A program made the translations under genes and the position numbers. 42,920 bases of DNA, taken from the NCBI GenBank assembly GCA_018266455.1, contig JAFEAJ010000004.1:1-42920 (forward strand). Direction: 5' to 3'. Shown piece by piece: positions 1-10,229 of the stretch. The stretch comes from Bacteroidota bacterium. GTDB taxonomy: Bacteria; Bacteroidota; Bacteroidia; Chitinophagales; Chitinophagaceae. The first letter of the stretch is position 1. Each line of letters begins with the position of its first letter. Under the pieces are notes generated by a model that worked only from the letters and a program-made list of their open reading frames with translations, was not told where the DNA came from and did not search any database.

Positions 1-207
1 CAACTATTTTTCAGTATTATACCAAAAATTTAGGGCTTTTGTTAATGAATTTACTTTGGTCTTACCGTTGATGCGTGAACCAGATGAATATTCAAGGGGA
101 AACAACATTGGCATATCAGGCAAACTGACGAAGGTTATGGTTATTGAACAAAGCAAATGCCTGTTTGTAAGCAATGATCATAACAGAAGATCGTGTAATT
201 ATAGCCA

Positions 208-1836
208 TCACCTCATAGCCTTATAAGCATTGATCAACCCGTTTGTTGAAGAATCGTGCAGGTAAGCCGGGTCGTTATTTTCAAGCTCCGGGAGGATCCT
301 GCCGGCAAGTTGTTTGCCCAATTCAACTCCCCATTGGTCAAAAGAATAGATGTTCCAGATTATGCCCTGCACAAAAATTTTATGCTCATATAGCGCAATG
401 AGCCTGCCTAACGCGAAAGGAGTGATTTTTTTTATGAGAAAAGAATTAGTAGGCCTGTTGCCGGTGAACAATTTATAAGGCAATAGTTCGGGCTTTACGT
501 TTTCTGCAATAAGATCGGCTTTTGTTTTGCCGTTCATCAATGCCTCCGTTTGTGCAAAAAAATTGGACAGCAGTTTCAAATGATGGTCGCCAATCGGGTT
601 ATGGCTGATGGCCGGTGCAATAAAATCGCAGGGTATCAATGTTGTGCCCTGGTGGATAAGCTGGTAAAAGGCATGCTGGCCGTTAGTTCCCGGTTCGCCC
701 CAAACCACGGGGCCTGTGGCATAAGTAACCAGGTTGCCGTTCCTGTCAACGCTTTTGCCATTGCTTTCCATATTGCCTTGCTGGAAATAAGCAGCAAAGC
801 GGTGCATATATTGGTCGTAGGGAAGAATGGCTTCAGTTTGTGAACCATAAAAATTCCTGTACCACAAACCGATCAGCGCCATCACAACAGGGATATTTTT
901 TTCAAACTGCGTTTCACGAAAATGCATATCTGTTTCATGAGCGCCTTTCAACAACTCCTCAAAATTATCGTAGCCGATGCTCAAAGCAATTGACAGCCCG
1001 ATTGCGCTCCACAATGAATACCTCCCCCCCACCCAATCCCAGAAGCCGAACATGTTTTCTTTGTCGATGCCGAATTTTACCACCTCATTTTCATTCGTAG
1101 ATAATGCCACAAAATGCTTTGCAATATGCGATGCATCTATTGCCGAAGACAAAAACCAGTCTCTCGCCGAATGAGCGTTCGTCATGGTTTCCTGTGTCGT
1201 GAATGTTTTAGAAGCAATCAGGAAAAGCGTTTCATCAGGAACAACTTTTTTCAATGTTTCAACAATATGCGTTCCATCCACGTTCGAAACAAAATAAGGT
1301 TGTATGCCTTCCTGCCAGTAAGGTTTCAAAGCTTCCGTTACCATCACCGGGCCAAGGTCGCTGCCACCAATGCCAATGTTGACAATGTATTTTATTCTCT
1401 TGCCGGTATAGCCTTCCCATTCACCGCTATGAATTCTTTCGCAGAAATTTTTGATATGCCCCAAGACATGCATCACATCAGGCATCACATCATGGCCATC
1501 TGAAAAAATTGCGTTCCCTGAAAAATTTCTTAATGCAATGTGCAGCACCGATCGGTTTTCTGTTTCATTGATCTTTTCTCCATTGAACATTGCCTCTATT
1601 GCATCTTTCACTTTACATTCTTCAGCAAGCTGAAACAGCAATTGCATGGTTTTTTCAGTGATGATGTTTTTTGAATAGTCGAAAAACAGATCGCCTGCTT
1701 TTAAAGAAAATTTGCTGAACCTGCCCGGGTCACTCTGAAATAAGGTCCGCATGTGCGTTGTCTTCATTTCCTTTTCAAAGTGATCTGTTAACTGGTGCCA
1801 GGCCTTCGTTTCGAACGGAGAGATTTTGGGGAACAT
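208..1836 (-). CDS. pgi: Glucose-6-phosphate isomerase
   Basis: Interconverts glucose 6-phosphate and fructose 6-phosphate in the cytosol (glycolysis and gluconeogenesis). The 542-residue product has the usual length for the large bacterial form. Family signatures are visible: a GIGGSDLGP loop near residue 155, the block [19 protein letters not shown] in the middle, and [16 protein letters not shown] toward the C-terminus. The ATG start is supported by a TAATTTTG element 20 bases upstream on the same strand. It is transcribed away from threonine aldolase on the same strand, with a gap of about 200 bases, so it probably has its own promoter. Nothing looks truncated or unusual. Confidence 0.97.
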   Translation of the reverse strand: MFPKISPFETKAWHQLTDHFEKEMKTTHMRTLFQSDPGRFSKFSLKAGDLFFDYSKNIITEKTMQLLFQLAEECKVKDAIEAMFNGEKINETENRSVLHIALRNFSGNAIFSDGHDVMPDVMHVLGHIKNFCERIHSGEWEGYTGKRIKYIVNIGIGGSDLGPVMVTEALKPYWQEGIQPYFVSNVDGTHIVETLKKVVPDETLFLIASKTFTTQETMTNAHSARDWFLSSAIDASHIAKHFVALSTNENEVVKFGIDKENMFGFWDWVGGRYSLWSAIGLSIALSIGYDNFEELLKGAHETDMHFRETQFEKNIPVVMALIGLWYRNFYGSQTEAILPYDQYMHRFAAYFQQGNMESNGKSVDRNGNLVTYATGPVVWGEPGTNGQHAFYQLIHQGTTLIPCDFIAPAISHNPIGDHHLKLLSNFFAQTEALMNGKTKADLIAENVKPELLPYKLFTGNRPTNSFLIKKITPFALGRLIALYEHKIFVQGIIWNIYSFDQWGVELGKQLAGRILPELENNDPAYLHDSSTNGLINAYKAMR

Positions 1837-1855
1837 ATTTGCACTGATTAAAAAT

Positions 1856-1863
1856 CAAAATTA
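1856..1863 (-). promoter_or_regulatory. Probable promoter -7 element of pgi
   Basis: On the minus strand this reads TAATTTTG, a perfect match to the Bacteroidota -7 element TAnnTTTG. It ends 19 bases before the pgi ATG. No good -33 TTTG is seen at the expected distance. Confidence 0.5.
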
Positions 1864-2032
1864 ACGAAGCGAAGGAATATTGTTTTAAAAAGATAGCCAC
1901 ATGCACAAGGATTTGGTGCAAAAAAATGAACAGGCCCAGCGATGACCTATTAGCCATTCACTGAACAAAATTACATTTGCGGCCAGAAGGAATTATATTG
2001 CCGGGGGCCAGTAAGTGTTCCTTTCACCAAGT

Positions 2033-3046
2033 TCAGATTTCAGCAATTGCTTTAATAGCTTGGGCTACCATCAGCGGAGAAATATCAAGATGGGCAACAA
2101 ACCTTACCTGTTCTGCAGAGATGGCGATTACATGAATGCCCTTTTGGTACAGCTTTTCTGCAATTTTAGCTGCCGGGAAACCCGGTTGCGCCTGCATTAT
2201 AACAATATTGGTTTCAACAGGCATTATATCCTTTACGAAGCTTTTCTTAGAAAGCGCATCTGCAATTTGTCGGGCGTTTTCATGGTCTTCAGCAAGCCTA
2301 TTAATATTATGCTCAAGTGCATAAATCCCTGCTGCGGCCATGAAACCAGCCTGTCTCATGCCTCCTCCAAAAACCTTGCGTGCTCTTCGGGCTTTTTTAA
2401 TATACGCTTTTGTGCCCATCAAAATGCTGCCAACAGGGCATCCCAACCCTTTATTCAGGCAGATGGAAATGCTGTCAAAAATTTCTCCATACTGGCTTGG
2501 TGTCTCATTTTTTGCAATGAGCGCATTAAATAACCTTGCCCCATCAAGGTGAAGCCTCAGGTTGTTTTCATCGCATACACTTCTTATTTTTTTGATTTCG
2601 TCGAAATCATAGCAGCTCCCGCCGCCCCGGTTTGCCGTATTTTCGAGGCACACCAGCGAAGTTCTTGCTTTATGCAAATCATCCGGGTTAACAGCATTGG
2701 CTACCTGTTGTGCACTGATGCGGCCGAAATTGCCATCAATGGCTTTCACCTGCGAAGCAGAATTGGCTGCAATGCCGCCCCCTTCATAGATGTACACATG
2801 TGCGTTCGATGCACAAATCACTTCGTCGCCAATTTGTGTGTGGCAACGGATGGCAACCTGGTTGCTCATGGTGCCGCTCGGGCAGAAAACAGCAGCTTCC
2901 ATACCAAAAAGCTGCGCAGCCATTGTTTCCAGTTTATTTACCGTAGGGTCTTCGCCAAACACATCATCGCCAACTTCTGCGCTCATCATGGCCTGGAGCA
3001 TAGCAGGCGTAGGCTTTGTAACAGTATCAGACCGGAAATCTATCAT
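2033..3046 (-). CDS. ltaE: Low-specificity L-threonine aldolase
   Basis: PLP enzyme that cleaves L-threonine or L-allo-threonine to glycine and acetaldehyde. The 337-residue protein starts MIDFRSDTVTKPTP, the family's characteristic opening. It has the HLDGARLFNA segment (the Asp binds the PLP ring) and ICLNKGLGCPVGS, where Lys199 is the expected Schiff-base lysine. Length is normal. A near-match -7 element (TAACTTTA, 7 of 8) lies at 3066-3073. Its product glycine is the substrate of the P-protein encoded 0.8 kb away on the other strand; a functional link is possible but not shown. Confidence 0.95.
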   Translation of the reverse strand: MIDFRSDTVTKPTPAMLQAMMSAEVGDDVFGEDPTVNKLETMAAQLFGMEAAVFCPSGTMSNQVAIRCHTQIGDEVICASNAHVYIYEGGGIAANSASQVKAIDGNFGRISAQQVANAVNPDDLHKARTSLVCLENTANRGGGSCYDFDEIKKIRSVCDENNLRLHLDGARLFNALIAKNETPSQYGEIFDSISICLNKGLGCPVGSILMGTKAYIKKARRARKVFGGGMRQAGFMAAAGIYALEHNINRLAEDHENARQIADALSKKSFVKDIMPVETNIVIMQAQPGFPAAKIAEKLYQKGIHVIAISAEQVRFVAHLDISPLMVAQAIKAIAEI

Positions 3047-3065
3047 AAAATTCGAATGAAAGCAA

Positions 3066-3073
3066 TAAAGTTA
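3066..3073 (-). promoter_or_regulatory. Possible -7 element of threonine aldolase gene
   Basis: Minus strand TAACTTTA matches TAnnTTTG except for the last base, 20 bases upstream of the ATG. Support is positional only. Confidence 0.3.
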
Positions 3074-3212
3074 TTTAACCGGCCGCTTAAATGAAAAATA
3101 AGTTTTCGCAAAGGCGCTCATTGGTGAACTGCTGTTGTTCGTTCGGGGTAGAATATATATCAATAAACGGATATTGCAGAAAACACATTTTACCTTCAAC
3201 AATGGAAAAAAA

Positions 3213-3626
3213 TCAATTGGCTACGGTAATATTGATTGTTGTATAGGAGGTGCTGTAACTGTTTGCGCTGTTATTCGTTCCCGGATAATTTATATTCTTA
3301 TTGGGAACACGCACCAGGTTTGTTCCAGCCAATACAACTTTCTCGGTTCCCTTAAACCCCGTTATGGGCAAATAAATGTAGGTAAAGGAACCATTGCTGG
3401 CATTGAGGACTGTTTCGCTGGCCCGGTAGTGGGAAGCCTGTTTAAATATATTCACAGCAGCATATCCGCTCAAGTGCAATTGATAAGTTTGGTTTGAAGA
3501 AATGGTTACATTGATTGAGTTGGAAGATGACAATGCTATAGGGCTGATGATGGCGTCTTTTGTGCAGCCGGAGAATGTCATGGCGCAAAGGCACATTATG
3601 ATTAATAAAAAATACAGCCGCCCCAT
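3213..3626 (-). CDS. Small hypothetical lipoprotein
   Basis: Unrecognised 137-residue protein. It has a hydrophobic N-terminal segment ending in TFSGC, a plausible lipobox whose Cys would be lipidated, so it is probably anchored in an envelope membrane. The rest is Ser/Thr/Asn-rich with alternating hydrophobic residues, suggesting a small beta-rich domain. I chose the second in-frame ATG (3626). The first, at 3635, sits only 5 bases after a perfect TATCTTTG promoter element, about where transcription should begin. If transcripts are leaderless the protein is 3 residues longer. No function can be assigned. Confidence 0.75.
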   Translation of the reverse strand: MGRLYFLLIIMCLCAMTFSGCTKDAIISPIALSSSNSINVTISSNQTYQLHLSGYAAVNIFKQASHYRASETVLNASNGSFTYIYLPITGFKGTEKVVLAGTNLVRVPNKNINYPGTNNSANSYSTSYTTINITVAN

Positions 3627-3640
3627 TAAATACATTTAGG

Positions 3641-3670
3641 CAAAGATAGCACTATTTATAGCGCCGCAAT
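3641..3670 (-). promoter_or_regulatory. Probable promoter of the small lipoprotein gene
   Basis: The minus strand carries TATCTTTG (3641-3648), a perfect -7 element, with ATTG (3667-3670) 18 bases upstream as a near -33 TTTG. Its closeness to the coding region decides the start codon of the downstream lipoprotein. Confidence 0.6.
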
Positions 3671-3790
3671 ATCAGGTGGTTTTAGTTTTTAATCTAAAAT
3701 CATCAGCTTGTTTACAAACATTTTAGTACCAAAATCACATACGATTACAGCATTTAAATACGGGCATTTAATTTTCTGCGGCTATCCGCT

Positions 3791-3798
3791 TAACTTTG
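3791..3798 (+). promoter_or_regulatory. Probable -7 element of gcvP
   Basis: TAACTTTG matches TAnnTTTG exactly and lies 31 bases upstream of the gcvP ATG. The -33 position is T-rich (TTTA) rather than TTTG. No glycine riboswitch fold was recognised in the remaining leader of about 25 bases, which is too short for one. Confidence 0.55.
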
Positions 3799-3829
3799 CG
3801 CATCTTTAAAATTAATCCGCTAGCATAAC

Positions 3830-6733
3830 ATGAATTTGTTTGAACAGCAGGCCAATGAATTTGCCGGCAGGCACATAGGGCCGAACTCAGAAGAGACAGC
3901 ACAAATGCTGAAAACAATTGGCGCCAAGAATCTGGAAGAACTGATCAGCAAAACCATTCCTCAATCTATACGGCACAGCACATTGCCTGATGTGCCCGGC
4001 CCGGTGAGCGAATACCAATACCTGAATGAGCTGAAAAAAACAGCATTAAAGAATAAAGTATTCAAATCTTATATAGGCCAGGGGTATTATAATACCATCA
4101 CCCCAAGCGTGATTTTGAGAAACGTTTTTGAAAATCCTGGCTGGTACACTCAGTATACCCCCTACCAGGCCGAAATTTCCCAAGGCAGATTGGAAAGCCT
4201 GTTGAATTTTCAAACCATGGTGAGCGACCTTACAGGATTACCGCTAGCCAATGCCTCGCTGCTCGATGAAGCAACAGCCGCGGCTGAAGCCATGTCCATG
4301 TTCTTTCATGAAATCAACAAGGCTGGCGCTATTAAAAAACCAAAGTTTTTTGTAGACAATAACGTTCATGCACAAACTAAAGAGGTCCTCATTACCCGTG
4401 CTAAGCCCATCCATATTGAATTGGTATTTGGGGATTATCAGAAAATAAAGATTGATGAAAATTTTTTTGGGGCTATCGTGCAATATCCAACCACAGATGG
4501 AGCAATCGAAAATTACAGGGATTTTATCGGTAAAGTGCACGACACCAAAGGTTATGTAGTAATGGCTGCCGACCTGCTGGCATTAACCTTATTGACCCCT
4601 CCCGGCGAGCTCAGCGCCGATGCGGCAGTGGGCTCGGCCCAACGTTTTGGCGTACCAATGGGCTTCGGCGGGCCTCATGCTGCGTTCTTTGCAGCAAAAG
4701 ATGAATTTAAAAGGGCTATTCCCGGCCGTATCATTGGCGTGAGCATTGATGCGCAAAATAACCGGGCATTGCGCATGGCCCTGCAAACCCGCGAACAACA
4801 TATCAAACGCGAAAAGGCCACTTCAAATATCTGCACCGCCCAGGCGCTGCTTGCCAACATGGCTGCCATGTATGCAGTGTACCACGGGCCGCAAGGCTTG
4901 AAGAATATCGCGAAACGGGTATCGCTGCTTGCAAAAAGTTTTGCTGATATCATATCGAAAACGGGCAAGTACAAAATAGCACATCAGTATTTTTTTGACA
5001 CAATAAAAATTGAGGTCGACAATCCTGAGGAAATCAAAGCTGCAACAGAAAAAGAAGAAATCAATATTCGGTACATTGCCGGCACCAATTATGTTACTGC
5101 CAGTTTTGATGAAACCACATCAGTTGATGACATAAAAAAACTTGCTGATATTTTTAGTGCAGCAGCAAAAGCTCCATTAGTTAAAATAAATACCGAATTA
5201 AATGCTTTATCGAATATCCCTGAATTTGCAACAAGGACTTCCGGCTATTTAACCCATCCTGTTTTCAATACGCACCACAGCGAAAGTGAAATGATGCGCT
5301 ACTTAAAAAGCCTGGAAAACAAAGATCTTTCCCTGAACACCTCAATGATCTCGCTCGGGTCATGTACCATGAAGCTGAATGCAGCTACCGAATTGATCCC
5401 TGTGAGCTGGCCTGAATTCAGCCAAATCCATCCGTTTGCACCTGCCGGTCAATGGGGAGGCTATAAACAGATAATTACCGAACTGGAAGACTGGTTGAGC
5501 AGGATCACAGGGTTTGCGGCTACCTCATTACAGCCCAACAGTGGCGCCCAGGGAGAATATGCAGGGCTGTTGACCATCAGGGCCTATCATGAGAATTCGG
5601 GTAACCATCACCGTGATATTATGCTCATCCCCATTTCTGCTCATGGAACAAACCCCGCAAGCGCAGTGATGGCAGGCATGAAAGTAGTGGTTGTAAAAAG
5701 TGACGATGACGGGCATATTGATGTGGCAGACCTGAAAGCAAAAGCCACACAATATAAAGATTCGCTGGCCGGGTTAATGGTTACCTACCCTTCCACTCAT
5801 GGCGTGTTTGAAGAGTCAATAAAAGAAATATGTGAAGCAATCCATGCCAATGGGGGATTGGTGTATATGGATGGCGCCAACATGAACGCGCAAGTCGGAT
5901 TAACAGGCCCCGGTTTCATCGGTGCTGATGTTTGCCATTTGAACCTTCATAAAACTTTTGCGATCCCGCATGGCGGCGGCGGCCCCGGAGTTGGCCCTAT
6001 TTGTGTTACGGAAAAACTGAAGCCCTTTTTACCTGGGCATTCAGCAGCCGGCCTCCGATTACAGGACAATGGGCAAAGCGCCAGATACGCTGTAAGCGCT
6101 GCGCCTTATGGTTCTGCAAGTATTTTGCTGATTAGTTATGCATATATAAAAATGCTTGGCCCGAATGGTCTTACAAACGCGACAAAGTATGCTATTCTAA
6201 ATGCCAACTACATGAAGTCGAAGTTGGAGAAGTACTACAAAATTTTGTACAGCGGAACGAATGGCACCTGCGCACATGAATTCATCGTTGACCTTCGCCC
6301 CTTTAAAAGCAGCGCGGGCATTGAAGCTGAAGATGTCGCCAAACGACTTATGGACTATGGCTTTCATGCGCCAACGCTTAGCTTCCCCGTTCCCGGAACC
6401 ATTATGATCGAGCCAACCGAAAGTGAAGACAAATCCGAACTCGATCGCTTTTGCGATGCAATGATCAGCATCTGTCACGAAATAAAAGAAATTGAAGAAG
6501 GGAAAGCCGACAAAACCGACAATGCTTTAAAAAATTCGCCTCATACCCAAATGGTGATTTGTTCCAATGAATGGGGGCATTCCTATTCAAGGGAATCCGC
6601 AGCATTCCCGCTACCATATGTTCGCAAGAATAAATTCTGGCCATCCATTGGAAGAATAAACAACACTTATGGCGACAGGAACCTGGTTTGCACATGCGAA
6701 CCTGTTTCTGCTTATGCTGAGGCGTTTCATTAA
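3830..6733 (+). CDS. gcvP: Glycine dehydrogenase (decarboxylating), P-protein
   Basis: P-protein of the glycine cleavage system. It decarboxylates glycine with PLP and transfers the aminomethyl group to lipoyl-GcvH. At 967 residues it is the fused single-chain form (N- and C-terminal halves joined), not the split GcvPA/GcvPB form. The N-terminal half opens FAGRHIGPN. The C-terminal half contains [18 protein letters not shown], with Lys708 as the PLP lysine and the following glycine-rich loop. The C-terminus ([12 protein letters not shown]...[10 protein letters not shown]) is typical and complete. No gcvT or gcvH lies beside it. A lipoprotein gene follows within 40 bases and may be co-transcribed. 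Confidence 0.98.
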   Translation: MNLFEQQANEFAGRHIGPNSEETAQMLKTIGAKNLEELISKTIPQSIRHSTLPDVPGPVSEYQYLNELKKTALKNKVFKSYIGQGYYNTITPSVILRNVFENPGWYTQYTPYQAEISQGRLESLLNFQTMVSDLTGLPLANASLLDEATAAAEAMSMFFHEINKAGAIKKPKFFVDNNVHAQTKEVLITRAKPIHIELVFGDYQKIKIDENFFGAIVQYPTTDGAIENYRDFIGKVHDTKGYVVMAADLLALTLLTPPGELSADAAVGSAQRFGVPMGFGGPHAAFFAAKDEFKRAIPGRIIGVSIDAQNNRALRMALQTREQHIKREKATSNICTAQALLANMAAMYAVYHGPQGLKNIAKRVSLLAKSFADIISKTGKYKIAHQYFFDTIKIEVDNPEEIKAATEKEEINIRYIAGTNYVTASFDETTSVDDIKKLADIFSAAAKAPLVKINTELNALSNIPEFATRTSGYLTHPVFNTHHSESEMMRYLKSLENKDLSLNTSMISLGSCTMKLNAATELIPVSWPEFSQIHPFAPAGQWGGYKQIITELEDWLSRITGFAATSLQPNSGAQGEYAGLLTIRAYHENSGNHHRDIMLIPISAHGTNPASAVMAGMKVVVVKSDDDGHIDVADLKAKATQYKDSLAGLMVTYPSTHGVFEESIKEICEAIHANGGLVYMDGANMNAQVGLTGPGFIGADVCHLNLHKTFAIPHGGGGPGVGPICVTEKLKPFLPGHSAAGLRLQDNGQSARYAVSAAPYGSASILLISYAYIKMLGPNGLTNATKYAILNANYMKSKLEKYYKILYSGTNGTCAHEFIVDLRPFKSSAGIEAEDVAKRLMDYGFHAPTLSFPVPGTIMIEPTESEDKSELDRFCDAMISICHEIKEIEEGKADKTDNALKNSPHTQMVICSNEWGHSYSRESAAFPLPYVRKNKFWPSIGRINNTYGDRNLVCTCEPVSAYAEAFH

Positions 6734-6771
6734 ATGCAATGGTTCGCAAATTCTTCCCATCTTGCAGACTG

Positions 6772-8190
6772 ATGAGGAATGCTTTCATCCAAATAGCTAT
6801 CCTGGGGCTTTATATTAGCGCTTGCAGTAATCATAAGCCCGAAAATATCAATAGGGATGTTATTGCCCAAGGCACACTTACAGCATCTCCAATCACATCG
6901 GTTGATACCATTCCTTCAGGCAAACTGATCAGCAAAATGAAATGCGGGAATGATTCTTCACAATCCTATGCACTGTATATCCCCTTTATTGCCGGTAAAA
7001 AAAAGTTGCCCGCAATGTACTTTTTTGATCCACATGCAGATGGAAGCCTGCCCTTGAGCAAATACCAGGCGCTTGCAGACAAGTATGGTTTCATCCTCAT
7101 TGGCAGCAACAACTCAAAAAACGGGAACGATTATTCAATGGCAGAAAATATCTGGCAGCACTTGTTTGCGGACACAAGAACAAGAATGACTATCGATACT
7201 TCAAGGATTTACGCCTGTGGTTTTTCAGGCGGGGCAAAAACGGCAGGATATATTGCATTGAACCACCCGGAAATCAAAGCAGTAATTGCCAATAGCGCAG
7301 CTTTACCGGAAGGAACGCCACTGCAAAATTTCAATTTCAGTTTTACAGGGCTTGCGGGAAATGGCGATATGAACATGACCACTGTTGTTGATTTCTGTAA
7401 GGCCCTGGATAAAACAAACACAGCTCACCGCATCATACTTTTTAACGGAAAACATGAATGGGCGCCAGCAACCGCCATGAACATAGCATTTGAAGGATTG
7501 GTTTTAGATGCCATGCGGAACAAACAAATTGCTGTTGATCTTAATTTCATTGGAGATTATATTTCAGAAAGCAAAAAAAAGATTAATTTTTTTATTGATC
7601 AAAAAGATTTTATTAAAGCCGGCGATGAGTGCAAGCTTTCTATAAACTTGTTGCAAGGGATATCCCCTGCAGTACATTTCTTCGAAGAAAAGCAATCATC
7701 AATTATTGCGAGCCCGGTTTATCAACAACAACTTAAACGAAAAGAAGATTTGTTTGCTGAAGAAGAAAAGATGAAGGGCATTTATGAGCAACAGTTCCAG
7801 GCTGGAGATATCCAATACTGGCAAAAAACCATTACCGGGTTAAATGAAAGAGCAAAGGCCAAAACAGATGAAGGCGCAATGCATAGCAGGTTACTGGCTT
7901 ACCTTTCCCTGGCATTTTATTCCCTTAGCAACCGGTTTATACAATCGGGCCAAAATGATGGCGCAGCATATTTTGTGACATTATACAAAATGGCTGACCC
8001 AGTGAACAGCGAAGCCTGGTATTTTTCTGCCATCTTAAATGCAAGAAAAAACAACTCACGGGGCACTGAGAACGATTTGCTTAAAGCTGTTTCATTAGGT
8101 TATCATGACAAAGAGCGCATGCGCATGCAACAAGAGTTCCAATCACTGCGCATTGACTATGCAGGCATAGAATCGAAGATGAAAAACTAA
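6772..8190 (+). CDS. Lipoprotein with alpha/beta-hydrolase domain and helical C-terminal region
   Basis: Probable envelope lipoprotein of 472 residues. From the chosen ATG the signal peptide runs MRNAFIQ to the lipobox ISAC. An ATG at 6739 would add 11 residues. Residues about 40-240 look like an alpha/beta hydrolase: strand-rich start, then ACGFSGGAKTAGY with Ser152 as nucleophile elbow (G-x-S-x-G), and a later GKHEWAP segment that may supply the catalytic His. The C-terminal half (about 250-472) is alpha-helical and Lys/Glu/Gln-rich, resembling tetratricopeptide-like repeats (SLAFYSLSNRF, SEAWYFSAILNARKNN). The substrate is unknown; esterase or peptidase are both possible. It follows gcvP by 38 bases on the same strand. 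Confidence 0.8.
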   Translation: MRNAFIQIAILGLYISACSNHKPENINRDVIAQGTLTASPITSVDTIPSGKLISKMKCGNDSSQSYALYIPFIAGKKKLPAMYFFDPHADGSLPLSKYQALADKYGFILIGSNNSKNGNDYSMAENIWQHLFADTRTRMTIDTSRIYACGFSGGAKTAGYIALNHPEIKAVIANSAALPEGTPLQNFNFSFTGLAGNGDMNMTTVVDFCKALDKTNTAHRIILFNGKHEWAPATAMNIAFEGLVLDAMRNKQIAVDLNFIGDYISESKKKINFFIDQKDFIKAGDECKLSINLLQGISPAVHFFEEKQSSIIASPVYQQQLKRKEDLFAEEEKMKGIYEQQFQAGDIQYWQKTITGLNERAKAKTDEGAMHSRLLAYLSLAFYSLSNRFIQSGQNDGAAYFVTLYKMADPVNSEAWYFSAILNARKNNSRGTENDLLKAVSLGYHDKERMRMQQEFQSLRIDYAGIESKMKN

Positions 8191-8268
8191 TCCATTTTGG
8201 GTAACAGCATTTGGAAATGCAATAGCCCATTGGCAATAAAAAAAATCTTTATAGCAAATCAAAAAAAA

Positions 8269-9090
8269 CTACAAACCACGGGTCACAAATTCTGCGGCTT
8301 TTTTCACACTACCATATTTCAGTAAAAGGGTCTTGGCTTTTTCATAATCCTTAGTACCGGTTTTTTCCATCAGCATTTTTGTGCCTCGGTCAATCAGCTT
8401 ACTGTTGGTGAGCTGCATGTTCACCATTTTATTGTCCTCCACACGTCCAATCTGTATCATTACGGTTGTTGAAATCATATTCAGCACCAGTTTTTGTGCT
8501 GTGCCGCTTTTCATCCTGGTACTGCCGGTCACAAATTCAGGCCCCACTATCACTTCAACGGGATAGTCTGCGTGTTTTGACAAAGGCGATCCCGGGTTGC
8601 AGGTAATACAACCGGTAATGATATGCTGCTTCCTGCTTTTTTCAAGTGCCCCAATTACGTATGGAGTGGTTCCGCTAGCGGCAATACCAATTACTACATC
8701 TTTGTTGCAAATTGAATATTCTTCCAGGTCGAGCCAACCTTGTTCATTGTTGTCTTCGGCGTTTTCGACAGGCTTCTGTATCGCTTCATCGCCGCCTGCG
8801 ATGATCCCGATGATCAGCCCGTAAGGCATGCCATAAGTAGGGGGAATTTCACTTGCATCGAGAATGCCAAGCCTTCCGCTGGTGCCTGCACCAACATAAA
8901 ACAAACGCCCCCCGCTAAACATTTTATCGGCAACAACAGTAACCAGTTTTTCAATTTGTGGTATGGCTTTTTGTACAGCCACCGGCACAGATTTGTCTTC
9001 ATGATTAATATTAGTCAGTATCTCGTGAATGCTCATCTTTTCCAGATGGCGGTACCGCCCGGGCTCTTCAGTTATTTTTTCGAAAGGCAT
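8269..9090 (-). CDS. murQ: N-acetylmuramic acid 6-phosphate etherase
   Basis: Removes the lactyl ether from MurNAc 6-phosphate, giving GlcNAc 6-phosphate during peptidoglycan recycling; cytosolic. The SIS-domain protein has the signature VGAGTSGRLGILDASE, with Glu81 (DASEIPPT) and Glu109 (VENAEDN) at the positions expected for the two catalytic glutamates. At 273 residues it is somewhat shorter than the E. coli enzyme (about 298), mainly at the ends. It lies 117 bases downstream of a BadF/BadG-type sugar kinase on the same strand, which fits a MurNAc kinase plus etherase pair. Confidence 0.95.
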   Translation of the reverse strand: MPFEKITEEPGRYRHLEKMSIHEILTNINHEDKSVPVAVQKAIPQIEKLVTVVADKMFSGGRLFYVGAGTSGRLGILDASEIPPTYGMPYGLIIGIIAGGDEAIQKPVENAEDNNEQGWLDLEEYSICNKDVVIGIAASGTTPYVIGALEKSRKQHIITGCITCNPGSPLSKHADYPVEVIVGPEFVTGSTRMKSGTAQKLVLNMISTTVMIQIGRVEDNKMVNMQLTNSKLIDRGTKMLMEKTGTKDYEKAKTLLLKYGSVKKAAEFVTRGL

Positions 9091-9207
9091 TTTATTAATC
9101 TCCGATTTGAAAGTTGCTCAATATCGCAATAAGCATTGAATAGGCAAATAAATTTCATGAACCGGATATCAGCTATTGAGCAATTGCGCCACTAAGCAAT
9201 TAGTTAA

Positions 9208-10044
9208 TTATTTACTATGGAACTCCACCAGCCCATCCATTGGCTTTTGCAAAATCCTTCCCAGTTCAAATTCATAGTTCTTGCACAAATCTTTTATTAC
9301 ATCGCGAAAGCCATACGCTACACCGCCCACAAAATGAACAGGGTATTTCCATATTTCATGGAACTTGCATAAATGTGCAAAGAAAAAGTCATTCAGGCCG
9401 TCCTCAATAATATTTTCAATCATGTAATGGCCCCGGTTTTCTGTCAAAAAAATAGCGAAGGAGGCCAGGTAGCGGTTGGGCAAAGGTTTTCTGTACACAT
9501 TTTCCAAGATCTCCACCCGGTTGGTCACATATTTTGCATCGAAACGATAGCGCAGTTCTTCATCAAAAGTATTATATAAATAATACTGCAACACCTTTTT
9601 GCCAAGATAAGCGCCGCTGCCCTCATCGCCGAGCACATAACCAAGGCCTGATATCCCTTGTACGATTTTCTTCCCATTAAAATAACAGGAATTGCTGCCG
9701 GTGCCCAGTATGCAGGCAATCCCTTTTGATTTGCCGCAGAGCGCCCTTGCCGCAGCTAAAATATCTTCCCTGGCTTCAATGGCTGCGTTCTTAAAAACTT
9801 TTCGCAAAACTTTTTTGAGGATGGTTACGTTATCCATACTGCCAAGGCCGGTGCCATAATAATATACTTCATCAATATCAGCCTTTAACTTGGGGACCAG
9901 GTTCCTGCTCAGCAAGCTTTCAATTTGCTCTCCGTTTAAAAAATATGGGCTTATGCCTTGCGTGTAAATGGTCTTTTTTCTTCCATTGCTCAACAGGCAC
10001 CATTCGCATTTTGTGGACCCGCTATCTGCTATTAAAATATTCAT
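9208..10044 (-). CDS. BadF/BadG/BcrA/BcrD-type sugar kinase, likely GlcNAc/MurNAc kinase
   Basis: ASKHA-fold kinase of 278 residues. It has phosphate-1 motif ADSGSTKCEW at the N-terminus, a GTGLGSM turn, the loop ILGTGSNSCYF, and GDEGSGAYLGKK, all typical of N-acetylhexosamine kinases of this family. It lies directly upstream of murQ. In Tannerella forsythia and Clostridium, MurK kinases of this family phosphorylate MurNAc (and GlcNAc) to feed MurQ, so that role is inferred here. The sequence alone cannot separate MurNAc from GlcNAc or glucosamine as substrate. Start ATG fits the usual MNILIADSGSTK opening. Confidence 0.85.
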   Translation of the reverse strand: MNILIADSGSTKCEWCLLSNGRKKTIYTQGISPYFLNGEQIESLLSRNLVPKLKADIDEVYYYGTGLGSMDNVTILKKVLRKVFKNAAIEAREDILAAARALCGKSKGIACILGTGSNSCYFNGKKIVQGISGLGYVLGDEGSGAYLGKKVLQYYLYNTFDEELRYRFDAKYVTNRVEILENVYRKPLPNRYLASFAIFLTENRGHYMIENIIEDGLNDFFFAHLCKFHEIWKYPVHFVGGVAYGFRDVIKDLCKNYEFELGRILQKPMDGLVEFHSK

Positions 10045-10229
10045 GATGCTAAGATAAACAGAGTTTGCAGTTTGTGGTTTTCAGGTGGAAGTTTTTCTGA
10101 ATTTTCATTTACTGGCATTGACCTTTTCCCTTATCGTTCCATGCGCTCTTTTTCTTTCTTTTATTTTCGACAGCCTTGCATACCTGTCGATTGCTTAATT
10201 TGCAGGTTTATTTTGATAAAAACACTAGA

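Noticed and set aside
2..226. Plus-strand frame open from the left edge for 74 codons, overlapping the 3' end of pgi.
   Set aside because: The translation shows no recognisable motif and the frame cannot be followed outside the window. It might be the end of a gene, but nothing in the sequence supports it.
8205..8240. Small nested hairpin (GCATT/AATGC inside TGGG/CCCA) between convergent genes.
   Set aside because: The stem is short, has internal loops and is not followed by a T-run on either strand, so I do not call it a terminator.
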